Positions 1 to 7,174 of a stretch of 63,170 nt of DNA are shown here, in pieces (positions within the stretch are counted from its first letter, which is position 1; every line of letters starts with the position of its first letter). The notes under the pieces are model-generated. The model did not search any database, was not told where the DNA came from, and saw only the letters and a program-made list of their open reading frames with translations. The translations under genes were made by a program, and so were the position numbers. The DNA is from Bacteroidaceae bacterium (lineage in GTDB: Bacteria; Bacteroidota; Bacteroidia; Bacteroidales; Bacteroidaceae): contig JAFQBB010000052.1 of assembly GCA_017416805.1 (NCBI GenBank), positions 1 through 63,170 of the forward strand. The letters run 5' to 3'.

Positions 1-125
1 TTCTCTTGGGTAGCATACTCGGCGGTAGAGTCTCCCGCCATAAAGATGGTACGTTGGGTGTGACACGAAGCCAACATCATGGTCGCCACCAGAAGCAAGC
101 CTTGTAGTTTCATTCTTCGTTTCAT
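1..125 (-). CDS. Secreted rhamnogalacturonan acetylesterase-like SGNH hydrolase (5' part only)
   Basis: Only the first 41 codons are inside the window; the gene runs off the left edge. The translation starts MKRRMKLQGLLLVA and has a short hydrophobic stretch ending in LASC, a lipoprotein-type signal. It is followed within a few residues by the block GDSTAEYA. The GDS box holding the nucleophilic Ser, directly after the export signal, is the hallmark of family CE12 rhamnogalacturonan acetylesterases and related SGNH esterases. A second in-frame ATG at 113 is an alternative start. A Bacteroides -7 box lies 33 bp upstream. The role is inferred to be deacetylation of pectin outside the cytoplasm, which fits the pectin genes at 44-62 kb. 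The catalytic Asp/His block cannot be checked because it lies outside the window. Confidence 0.7.
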   Translation of the reverse strand, partial: MKRRMKLQGLLLVATMMLASCHTQRTIFMAGDSTAEYATQE

Positions 126-157
126 GATTTACATTTATTAGGTTGAGTGTGTGTGTG

Positions 158-165
158 CAAAAATA
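158..165 (-). promoter_or_regulatory. Bacteroides -7 element for the leftward esterase
   Basis: On the minus strand the box reads TATTTTTG followed by C, matching TAnnTTTG. A CTTG sits 20 bp upstream as a weak -33 box. The start codon at 125 is 33 bp downstream. Confidence 0.55.
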
Positions 166-240
166 GCGGATATTATCAACGCGAGCAAGCAAAATGAAAA
201 GAAAATGTAATTTTTATCACGACATCCACGAAATGAATTT

Positions 241-317
241 ATTTTTGCCTCCCCATTGAGCGAATGGCCGACATGAGTGTATGCAATGACAGAACGTTCT
301 AAAACAAAAATCAGTCA
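241..317 (+). repeat. 77-bp direct repeat, copy 1
   Basis: This stretch recurs at 1791-1867 with five substitutions in 77 positions, in the same orientation. The two copies flank the ATPase gene at 350-1600 and its control region. Copy 2 is the natural leader of the gene at 1895 and contains its -7 box, so copy 1 looks like a duplicated leader left by insertion of the ATPase cassette. Most of the 220-bp gap 126-349 is this repeat plus the leftward promoter. Confidence 0.85.
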
Positions 318-349
318 CATTAATTTAAACTCATACATTATCACAATCA

Positions 350-1600
350 TCATGCAATCCTATCATCATTCAGCATAAAATCGTAAACATTGATAAATCG
401 AATACCATTGTCATTTATCCAAGGTTTAGCATGACCACCTACAATAACTATTTTTTCAAAACTGTCATCTATGCGCTGAAGAGAATTGATTTCTTGCAGC
501 ACTTTCTCCTCGTCAGGTAAGCTCAATGCCGACTGTATGTAGCAACGCTTATTGCCTTTATTACACACAAAATCTATTTCAAGTTGCTTACGCTGACTTA
601 CCCCTTGCTCATTACGTGAATTTACAACCACCATTCCCACATCCACATTCCAACCTCTGAGACGAAGTTCGTTGTATATAGCATTCTCCATCAGATGAGT
701 CTCTTCGTATTGACGGAAATTCAGCAGGACATTGCGCAATCCCAAGTCTGTAAAATAGTACTTTAAAGGAGTGCTAATGTATCTCTTTCCCTTTACGTCA
801 TACCTATTGGCAGACTCAAGCAAGAAGGCTTCGGACAGATAATCAATATATGCCTTAAGCGTTGCAGGACTTATTGACACACTTTTTACACTTTTGAATG
901 TATTGGATAATTTTTGCGGATTGGTCAATCCTCCGATATTTGAAGCCATTATCCGAAACAGTTCACTAAGTTCTGAATCATTTTTGATTCTGTTCCGATT
1001 CAGGATGTCTATCAGATAAGTTTCATCAATAAGGCTACGTAACAGTTTTTCTCTATCTTCATCAGTCGGTTGCAATACAACGGCTGGAAGTCCTCCATAT
1101 CTCAAATAGGCAGCCCAACCATCTTCCTTACTCCCCTGATATACAGTCATGAATTCCCGAAAGTTTAAAGGGGAGATGTGTATCTGGTCACCTCGTCCTC
1201 TGAACTCTGTGATAATATCTTTGGACAGGAACTTGGCATTACTGCCTGTTACATAAACATCCACATTGTCCCTATAGAGAAAGCCGTTTAACACATCTAC
1301 AAAACTATCCAACAATTGCACTTCATCAAGAAGCAAATAATACATACGCCCGTCATTGATACGTTTCTTCACATAATCATAGAACAACTCAGGATTACGA
1401 TATTGCCTGTTCTCAAAGTCATCAAAGGCCATTTCAATAATGTGTTCATCGTCTATTCCCTCATCCAACAAGAATCTTTTGAACAAACGAGAAAGTAAAT
1501 AAGATTTTCCACAACGCCTGATGCCAGTAATCACCTTTACCATATTATTATGGCGGTGACTGACCAACTGATTCAAATATAAATTTCGTTCTATAACCAT
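350..1600 (-). CDS. AAA_14/DUF4143 family ATP-binding protein (cassette 1)
   Basis: The 416-residue product has an N-terminal P-loop ATPase domain with Walker A GIRRCGKS at residues 26-33 and Walker B LLLDEVQ at 89-95. A sensor-like VTGSNAKFL block follows, then a C-terminal DUF4143 domain (roughly residues 200-400) with a PD-(D/E)XK-like stretch QLEIDFVCNKG. This domain order defines a large family of bacterial ATPases of unknown function that is common in Bacteroides. The gene sits alone, opposite in direction to its right neighbour, between 77-bp direct repeats. A second family member at 4273-5478 shares the architecture but is clearly divergent. Its promoter is bracketed by two identical 14-bp palindromes, so tight control is likely. 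The cellular role is unknown. The repeats suggest it was inserted as a cassette. Confidence 0.85.
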   Translation of the reverse strand: MVIERNLYLNQLVSHRHNNMVKVITGIRRCGKSYLLSRLFKRFLLDEGIDDEHIIEMAFDDFENRQYRNPELFYDYVKKRINDGRMYYLLLDEVQLLDSFVDVLNGFLYRDNVDVYVTGSNAKFLSKDIITEFRGRGDQIHISPLNFREFMTVYQGSKEDGWAAYLRYGGLPAVVLQPTDEDREKLLRSLIDETYLIDILNRNRIKNDSELSELFRIMASNIGGLTNPQKLSNTFKSVKSVSISPATLKAYIDYLSEAFLLESANRYDVKGKRYISTPLKYYFTDLGLRNVLLNFRQYEETHLMENAIYNELRLRGWNVDVGMVVVNSRNEQGVSQRKQLEIDFVCNKGNKRCYIQSALSLPDEEKVLQEINSLQRIDDSFEKIVIVGGHAKPWINDNGIRFINVYDFMLNDDRIA

Positions 1601-1620
1601 ACCCTTTTACAAAAGTTTTT

Positions 1621-1697
1621 TGCGTATATACGCATTTTTCTTCTGCAAAAGTATATATTTTAATCAAATCTACAAAAAAATTTTGCGTATATACGCA
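1621..1697 (-). promoter_or_regulatory. Promoter bracketed by two identical 14-bp palindromic operators
   Basis: On the minus strand TTTG (1673-1676), 19 bp, TACTTTTG (1646-1653) is an ideal Bacteroides promoter for the ATPase. The perfect palindrome TGCGTATATACGCA occurs at 1621-1634, just downstream of the expected transcription start, and again at 1684-1697, just upstream of the -33 box. The copies are exactly 63 bp apart, which is six helical turns. A further 9-10 bp beside each palindrome (TTTTTCTTCT) is also repeated. This is the layout of a looping repressor site; the binding protein is unknown. Confidence 0.75.
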
Positions 1698-1789
1698 TTT
1701 TTCTTCTACAAGCAGACCTATACACAACCTTTATTATTGGAAATATTACAATTCCTACCAAAAAGGAGCATATTTACACCCATTTGTAT

Positions 1790-1797
1790 TATTTTTG
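1790..1797 (+). promoter_or_regulatory. -7 element for the sigma-factor operon
   Basis: TATTTTTG matches TAnnTTTG and begins one base before repeat copy 2. No clear -33 TTTG is visible. It would give a leader of about 90 nt for the gene starting at 1895. Confidence 0.45.
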
Positions 1798-1867
1798 TCT
1801 CTCCATTGAACGAATGGCCGACATGGGTGTATGCAATGACAGAACGTTCTGAAACAAAAATCAGTCA
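1791..1867 (+). repeat. 77-bp direct repeat, copy 2
   Basis: This is the partner of 241-317 (72 of 77 identical). It forms most of the 5' leader of the gene starting at 1895. Confidence 0.85.
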
Positions 1868-1894
1868 TTAACAGAAAAAGAATCAGAGAAAGAA

Positions 1895-3097
1895 ATGAAA
1901 CATCAGATTATCGGAATCCTCCTCGGCATTGGACTACTGACCGGGAGCATAGCATGGGCAACCAACCGCAACACGACACAAAAGGTGGAACTGGAGAACA
2001 TCGTTTCGCCCACCAAAGTGGAATACGACTCCGTCTGGTACGCCCGACAGGCGGAAGGATGGGCCAAGGAAATCAAGAAGAATCCCAAGAATGAATATGC
2101 GTGGCGAAACTATTATCTGGCAAGCAAATACCAATGGACATGGTTTAATCCAAGTCCGTATAGCAAAGATCGGAGTACAAAGGATGCCACGAACTTCTTA
2201 GAAGGCATCCTCATCAATATGGAGAAGAACATTCCCGACTCACACGTGCTGAACATCCTGAGATATTTCCACGATGGGAAATGGGATGAAAAGTACAAAG
2301 AAGGGGTAATGCGGGCCATTGCCGAGGGACCGGACGATTTGCTGTTCTTTCCTGATTACGCCGCCTTTATGCTGAGGTGGGGCATGGAAGAGGAACTGAC
2401 CAAGCTCTGCAAAAAGATGTACGAAAGTGGTGAATACTCGCCCACACTGCTTAACTACGCCTACAATGAACTGGTGGGATTAGAGCCTGGCAGCATCCTA
2501 CTCACCAACGGCGACGTTCCTGTTTACTCCAAACTGCTCATTCAAAAGGGGAAAGGACTCTTCCCTGATGTCCACGTAGTGACATTTTCATTCCTCTATT
2601 TTGAAGACTACCGAAAGAGCGTTTTTACCAAATTGGGCATTCCCCTCGACATTGCCGCGGAAGATTGGAATGACGAAGGCCTGATTCGTCACATCGTACG
2701 CCATAGCAAAAAGCCTATCTATTTTTCAATCGCAAGTGGTATTCCCAAAGAGGACTTGACGGACAGTCTCTATTCCGAAGGACTTGTCATGCGCTATTCG
2801 GCCAAGCCCTACGACAACATCTCCATCAAAAGGCGGAATTACGAGAAAAGATATTTGCTTGACTATCTGCAGGAATCATTCTCTCCCGAACGCTATACAA
2901 CTTCGGCCGACAGGTTGAAACTGAATTACGTAGTAGTATTCCAATCGCTGCTCAAGCACTATCGCGAAGCTGGCGACGAGGCACGACTGAAAGAATTGCA
3001 CCAACTACTGGAGAAGGTGATAGACAATGTAGAACTGACTCCCGAAAGACGGGAAGGGTATATAAACTTCATCAACGAAGCGTATGAAGGGAAATAA
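1895..3097 (+). CDS. Exported protein of unknown function, first gene of an ECF sigma operon
   Basis: The 400-residue product has an N-terminal signal or anchor (MKHQIIGILLGIGLLTGSIAWA), so most of it should lie in the periplasm. No catalytic motif is recognised. The middle (about residues 195-240) contains a SILLTNGDVPVYSKLL block followed by PDVHVVTFSFL. This loosely resembles the C-terminal region of DUF2723-type membrane proteins (a TxGDNDTFP-like block), but I cannot assign a function from it. The C-terminus is helical and TPR-like in appearance. Its end overlaps the start of the sigma factor gene by 14 bp, so the two are translationally coupled. It is plausibly a sensor or a client of that sigma pathway. 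Confidence 0.75.
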   Translation: MKHQIIGILLGIGLLTGSIAWATNRNTTQKVELENIVSPTKVEYDSVWYARQAEGWAKEIKKNPKNEYAWRNYYLASKYQWTWFNPSPYSKDRSTKDATNFLEGILINMEKNIPDSHVLNILRYFHDGKWDEKYKEGVMRAIAEGPDDLLFFPDYAAFMLRWGMEEELTKLCKKMYESGEYSPTLLNYAYNELVGLEPGSILLTNGDVPVYSKLLIQKGKGLFPDVHVVTFSFLYFEDYRKSVFTKLGIPLDIAAEDWNDEGLIRHIVRHSKKPIYFSIASGIPKEDLTDSLYSEGLVMRYSAKPYDNISIKRRNYEKRYLLDYLQESFSPERYTTSADRLKLNYVVVFQSLLKHYREAGDEARLKELHQLLEKVIDNVELTPERREGYINFINEAYEGK

Positions 3098-3638
3098 CAC
3101 CGACGAACAACTGATGCAACTCATCGGGCAAGGCAATCAGGAAGCTTTCCACCAACTATACGAACGCCATGCCCGACGGTTGCAGGGTTTCTTCCTCCGT
3201 ATGCTGGCCTACGACGAGGAAAAGGCGAAGGACTTCACCCAAGAACTCTTCATAAAGGTGTACGAACAAAGTCCGCGCTTCAACGAAGGGAAAAGCCTCT
3301 TCACGACGTGGCTCTACAGCATGGCTTACAACCTCTGCAAAAACGAGTACCGCCACCAAGAGGTGGTGGAAGCATACAAGGCCGAACATCAGCTCAGGGA
3401 TGAGCCTGCCTCATCCCAAGGGGAAGGCTACCTTAACACAGAGCTGATGTACAAGCATCTGCGGAGAGCCATCGCCACCCTACCTGCGGAGCAACGCACG
3501 GCCTTCACACTACGTTATCAGGAGGAACTCCCCGTGAAGGAAATTGCCCACATCCTGCAAGTGCCCGAAGGAACCATCAAGTCGCGCCTGCACTACGCCC
3601 TGTTGAAGGTGCAGGAAGCGATGAAACCATTCAAATGA
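3084..3638 (+). CDS. ECF-type RNA polymerase sigma factor
   Basis: The 184-residue product is a standard two-domain ECF sigma-70 factor. Region 2 (about residues 8-90) contains FHQLYERHARRLQGFFLRML and DFTQELFIKVYE, and region 4 (about 125-180) contains LPAEQRTAFTLRYQEEL with the helix-turn-helix VKEIAHILQVPEGTIKSRL. It would direct RNA polymerase to a specific promoter set. The ATG overlaps the upstream gene by 14 bp. The next gene, 30 bp downstream, encodes a one-pass membrane protein suitable as its anti-sigma partner. There is no SusC/SusD or FecR neighbour, so this is not the usual carbohydrate-uptake sigma/anti-sigma arrangement. Confidence 0.93.
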   Translation: MKGNNTDEQLMQLIGQGNQEAFHQLYERHARRLQGFFLRMLAYDEEKAKDFTQELFIKVYEQSPRFNEGKSLFTTWLYSMAYNLCKNEYRHQEVVEAYKAEHQLRDEPASSQGEGYLNTELMYKHLRRAIATLPAEQRTAFTLRYQEELPVKEIAHILQVPEGTIKSRLHYALLKVQEAMKPFK

Positions 3639-3668
3639 ATCCCATCATCCCTAAAAACCATAAAAGAT

Positions 3669-4049
3669 ATGACAAATGACAATGAATTGAACAAACTGGA
3701 AGAGAGTGCTGACATCCGCCACCTCTTGAAGGAAGTACGGACAATGAGCAACGAGGAAAACGCCCAATGCACTCCCCCACCCTTCGACTCCCTGATGGAG
3801 CGCATAAGGGAGAAAGAGGCTCCACAGACAATCCCCTTCCCGCCCAAGAAGCGCACCGGCATCTCTCCCTGGTGGCTGGTAGCCGCCTGTCTGACGGGCC
3901 TCTGCATTGGCATAGCCATGCCTCGCCCGTGGGAAGAAGAAACGTACCCCATGCTCTCCTCCCACCTCCACAAAGACACCATCGACACCTCCTTAGGCGA
4001 AAGCCTCACCCAAGAAGGCTTCCCCCTCCACCTTATCGTTTCGATGTGA
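3669..4049 (+). CDS. Small one-pass membrane protein, putative anti-sigma factor
   Basis: The 126-residue product has a polar N-terminal half (about residues 1-75), a single hydrophobic segment (WWLVAACLTGLCIGIAM, about residues 77-93) and a short C-terminal tail. The size, topology and position right after the ECF gene match anti-sigma factors that hold the sigma factor at the membrane through the cytoplasmic N-terminus. No zinc-binding HxxxCxxC anti-sigma motif is present, so the assignment rests on context and topology only. Confidence 0.7.
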   Translation: MTNDNELNKLEESADIRHLLKEVRTMSNEENAQCTPPPFDSLMERIREKEAPQTIPFPPKKRTGISPWWLVAACLTGLCIGIAMPRPWEEETYPMLSSHLHKDTIDTSLGESLTQEGFPLHLIVSM

Positions 4050-4215
4050 GGACAGGTACTGTGTTAAAGATTCTTGCGACACCGGGCTGTTGGCTAACAA
4101 GCAAGTGTTGCCCAAGATAGACCGTGGTTTCTTCTGTTGACGGATAACCGAAGCACCCATGTGTAAAGGTCTGCTTGCCTTATTTTATGGGGAATTTGCA
4201 TATAAATGCCTTATT

Positions 4216-4249
4216 TTTGTTTCCTATAGGAAATAAAATTGTATATTTG
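4216..4249 (+). promoter_or_regulatory. Promoter with an embedded 14-bp palindrome (ATPase 2)
   Basis: TATATTTG at 4242-4249 is a good -7 box 24 bp before the start codon at 4273. TTTG at 4216-4219 is a possible -33 box with a slightly long 22-bp spacer. Between them lies the perfect palindrome TTTCCTATAGGAAA (4220-4233), an operator-like site. The rest of the 223-bp gap 4050-4272 shows nothing I can assign. Confidence 0.55.
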
Positions 4250-4272
4250 CACCAAAATAACAACTTATAAGT

Positions 4273-5478
4273 ATGCGACCGATTACGAGACAGCACTACG
4301 CGGATAAGGTGGATGCATGGATAGGCAAAGGACAAATAATCGTACTTACCGGGCAAAGGCGGGTAGGCAAGAGTTATATACTCAAAGACTTTGTTGAGCG
4401 ACATAAGGCCGAACCACAGACAAACTTTATCTATATAAATAAGGAGCGGAAGAAGTTTGATGCGATCAAGACCCATGAGCAACTGAATGCGTACATTGAT
4501 GGGCATATGGTGGAGGATGCACACAATTTTATTCTCATAGACGAGGTGCAGGAGATTGAATGTTGGGAAAAGAGTGTGCGTAGCTATCGCATGGAAGACG
4601 ATACCGACATTATTATCACAGGTAGCAACTCAAAGATGTTGTCAAGTGAACTGGGTACTCTGATTGGTGGCCGTTATCAAGAGATTTATATACAATCATT
4701 GAGCTATCAGGAGTTTCTCCTGTTTCACGGTTTGGAAGAAAGCGATGAAGCTTTGTGGAAATATCTGAACTATGGCGGATTGCCGGGGCTGATGCAAATC
4801 GGCCTTGATGACGAAGACCTTGTGTGGGACTACATCAAAGGGGTATATCATACAGTGATGCTGAAGGATATTGTTGAGAAAAACAGCATCCGTAATGTGG
4901 CGTTCCTCAACACGTTGCTACGCTACTTTGCAGACACGATTGGCAAATTGAACTCGCTGAATAATATCAGCAAGTTTATGAAATCGCAAGGACAGGATGT
5001 AGCAGTCAAGTCCATCGCCTCGTATCTTGGCTATTTCAAAGATGCTTACCTGTTATCGACGGTTGATAGATTTGATATTCACGGCAAGAAATTGTTGGAG
5101 TCTAACGAGAAACTCTATTTCGGCGATATCGGTCTGCGAAACTTGATTGCCGGTGGAGAGAGACAAGGTGATATGGAGAAGATTTTGGAGAATGTCGTAT
5201 ATCAGCAACTGTTGAGAATGGGATATACGGTTAATGTCGGACAGTTGAGGGTTGGTGAAGTGGATTTTGTGTGCACAAAGTCTAATGAGCGTATATATGT
5301 ACAAGTGACTTATCTCATAGCATCTGAGGAAACGGAGGATAGGGAGTTCGGTCGTTTGGAAAACATTCAGGACAATTATCCCAAATATGTTATATCCATG
5401 ACACCGCTCGTCAAAAAAAGTGACAGACAAGGAATTATTCACATGGGACTACGCGAGTTCCTGAGAAATGGATTCTGA
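4273..5478 (+). CDS. AAA_14/DUF4143 family ATP-binding protein (cassette 2)
   Basis: The 401-residue product has Walker A GQRRVGKS at residues 27-34, Walker B FILIDEVQ at 86-93, a TGSNSKML sensor block and a C-terminal DUF4143 domain with VGEVDFVCTKSNERIYVQV. It is the same family as the gene at 350-1600, but only the motifs are conserved between them. It stands alone on the plus strand with a palindrome inside its promoter. Its stop codon lies inside a 60-bp perfect palindrome. No toxin, nuclease or transporter partner is adjacent. The function of the family is unknown. Confidence 0.87.
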   Translation: MRPITRQHYADKVDAWIGKGQIIVLTGQRRVGKSYILKDFVERHKAEPQTNFIYINKERKKFDAIKTHEQLNAYIDGHMVEDAHNFILIDEVQEIECWEKSVRSYRMEDDTDIIITGSNSKMLSSELGTLIGGRYQEIYIQSLSYQEFLLFHGLEESDEALWKYLNYGGLPGLMQIGLDDEDLVWDYIKGVYHTVMLKDIVEKNSIRNVAFLNTLLRYFADTIGKLNSLNNISKFMKSQGQDVAVKSIASYLGYFKDAYLLSTVDRFDIHGKKLLESNEKLYFGDIGLRNLIAGGERQGDMEKILENVVYQQLLRMGYTVNVGQLRVGEVDFVCTKSNERIYVQVTYLIASEETEDREFGRLENIQDNYPKYVISMTPLVKKSDRQGIIHMGLREFLRNGF

Positions 5479-5533
5479 CCTGTCTTTTTGTAGAAAAGGT
5501 TGTACAACCTTTTCTACAAAAAGACAGGTCAGA
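5474..5533. terminator. 60-bp perfect palindrome between convergent genes
   Basis: Two 30-base arms meet with no spacer at 5503/5504 and are perfectly complementary. The left arm includes the TGA stop (5476-5478) of ATPase 2. In RNA it gives a long stem with a stretch of U on either strand. It lies between ATPase 2 (+) and the catalase gene (-), so it can act as a terminator for both. Confidence 0.8.
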
Positions 5534-5585
5534 TTATTTTAATTTTATAGAACACAGATATTTTGACACAGTCCTAAAATTCTCT

Positions 5586-7046
5586 TCATTCCTTCAGCGC
5601 CTCCACCAAGTCGATGCCCAAGGCACGGGCCACACCTTCGCCATAGCGGGGGTCGGCCCGATAGCAATTGCGCACGTGGCGCTGCTTGATGAAGAGATGG
5701 GCATCGCCCATGGCACGAGCGGTATTCTCGAACAGGAGTTGTTGCTCCTCAGGCGGCATCAGACGGAAGAGGTCGCCGGGTTGGCTGTAATAATCGTCGT
5801 CATACTCACGCTCGTTGTAGTTGTACACCGCGCCACTTACCTTCAAGGGCGGTTCTTTCATCTCGGGACTGTCCTTCCACTCACCAAAACTGTTCGGCTC
5901 GTAGCCGATGGTGCTTCCGTAGTTGCCGTCCACCCGCATGGCCCCGTCGCGATGATAGGCATGGAAGGGACAGCGCGGACGGTTTACGGGAATCTGCTCC
6001 AAGTTGACACCGAGCCTATAACGCTGGGCATCGCCATAGGAGAAGAGACGGCCTTGCAGCATCTTGTCGGGCGAGAAACCGATACCATCGATGGTATTGA
6101 TGGGATTGAAAGCCGCCTGCTCCACCTCGGCAAAGTAGTTTTCGGGATTGCGGTTCAACTCCAAGATACCTACATCGTACAGGGGAAAGTCGCCGTGTGG
6201 CCAAACCTTTGTCAGGTCAAAGGGATTGATGCGGTAATGGTCGGCCTGCTCCTCGGTCATCAGTTGCACTTGGAAGAGCCAACGGGGATAGTCGCCACGC
6301 TCGATACTCTCGTAGAGATCACGCTGGTGCGACTCGCGGTCTTTGGCCACGATGGCCTCGGCCTCCTCGTCGGTCAGGCACTCGATGCCCTGCAAGGTGC
6401 GCAGATGGAACTTCACCCAAGTGCGTACATTGTCGCGATTGATAAAGCTGTAGGTATGGCTTCCGAATCCGTGCATGTGGCGGTACGAACGGGGAATGCC
6501 ACGCGGACTCATGGTGATGGTCACCTGATGCAGTGCTTCGGGCAGGGAAGTCCAGAAATCCCAGTTGTTGGACGCACTGCGCATGTTGGTACGCGGGTCG
6601 CGCTTGATGGCATGGTTCAGGTCGGGGAACTTCAATGGGTCGCGCAGGAAAAAGACGGGCGTATTGTTGCCCACCAAGTCCCAATTGCCCGTCTCGGTAT
6701 AGAACTTCATGGCAAAGCCACGGATATCGCGCTCGGCATCAGCCGCCCCACGTTCGCCAGCTACGGTGGAGAAGCGCACGAAGCACTCCGTCTGCTTGCC
6801 CACTTCGCTGAAAATGGAGGCACGGGTATAGCGCGTGATGTCATGCGTCACCGTAAAGGTGCCGTATGCTCCCGAACCTTTGGCGTGCATACGCCGTTCG
6901 GGAATCACCTCGCGGTCGAAGTGCGCCAGTTTTTCCAAGAACCAAGGATCTTGCAGGGTGACAGGCCCACGCGGGCCCACTGTCTGGATGTTTTGATTGT
7001 CTGCCACGGGACGTCCGTTGGCTGCGGTCAGTCTTTTCTTTTCCAT
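5586..7046 (-). CDS. katA: Catalase (heme monofunctional, small subunit)
   Basis: The 486-residue cytoplasmic enzyme converts hydrogen peroxide to water and oxygen. I chose the second in-frame Met ([13 protein letters not shown]), which matches the usual start of small-subunit catalases; a Met two codons upstream is possible. Numbered from that upstream Met, the distal His is at 56 ([12 protein letters not shown]), the catalytic Asn is in GNNTPVFF at about 129-130, and the proximal heme-ligand Tyr is at 339 ([14 protein letters not shown]). The length and absence of a C-terminal flavodoxin-like domain place it in clade 3, like the Bacteroides fragilis KatB enzyme. A 14-bp palindrome lies 21 bp upstream of the start and may bind a peroxide regulator. 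No oxyR or Dps gene is adjacent. Confidence 0.97.
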   Translation of the reverse strand: MEKKRLTAANGRPVADNQNIQTVGPRGPVTLQDPWFLEKLAHFDREVIPERRMHAKGSGAYGTFTVTHDITRYTRASIFSEVGKQTECFVRFSTVAGERGAADAERDIRGFAMKFYTETGNWDLVGNNTPVFFLRDPLKFPDLNHAIKRDPRTNMRSASNNWDFWTSLPEALHQVTITMSPRGIPRSYRHMHGFGSHTYSFINRDNVRTWVKFHLRTLQGIECLTDEEAEAIVAKDRESHQRDLYESIERGDYPRWLFQVQLMTEEQADHYRINPFDLTKVWPHGDFPLYDVGILELNRNPENYFAEVEQAAFNPINTIDGIGFSPDKMLQGRLFSYGDAQRYRLGVNLEQIPVNRPRCPFHAYHRDGAMRVDGNYGSTIGYEPNSFGEWKDSPEMKEPPLKVSGAVYNYNEREYDDDYYSQPGDLFRLMPPEEQQLLFENTARAMGDAHLFIKQRHVRNCYRADPRYGEGVARALGIDLVEALKE

Positions 7047-7066
7047 AAACACATTCTTAAAGTGGG

Positions 7067-7080
7067 TTCTATCGATAGAA
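7067..7080. promoter_or_regulatory. 14-bp perfect palindrome upstream of the catalase gene
   Basis: TTCTATCGATAGAA is self-complementary and lies 21 bp before the catalase start codon, in the 128-bp divergent gap. It contains CTAT and ATAG half-sites in the opposite order to the classical OxyR core, so it is an operator candidate with no known binder. Confidence 0.45.
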
Positions 7081-7141
7081 GTACGACAAAGAGAGAAGGC
7101 ATTTTGTTTCAGGGATTACTCCGTTTTTTGTAAAATGTCAC

Positions 7142-7149
7142 TATATTTG
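7142..7149 (+). promoter_or_regulatory. -7 element for the sialate O-acetylesterase-like gene
   Basis: TATATTTG followed by C matches the Bacteroides -7 box and lies 26 bp before the start codon at 7175. A -33 box at the normal distance is not evident. Confidence 0.5.
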
Positions 7150-7174
7150 CACCATCTTACTTATCTGAACTATC

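Noticed and set aside
4050-4180. Possible coding relic after the anti-sigma gene (RYCVKDSCDTGLLANKQ in one frame)
   Set aside because: Only about 28 codons with no start and no recognisable family; too weak to call.
5676-7133. Long plus-strand frame (485 codons) opposite the catalase gene
   Set aside because: It is the complement of a well-recognised catalase with all active-site residues; the antisense protein has no domain.
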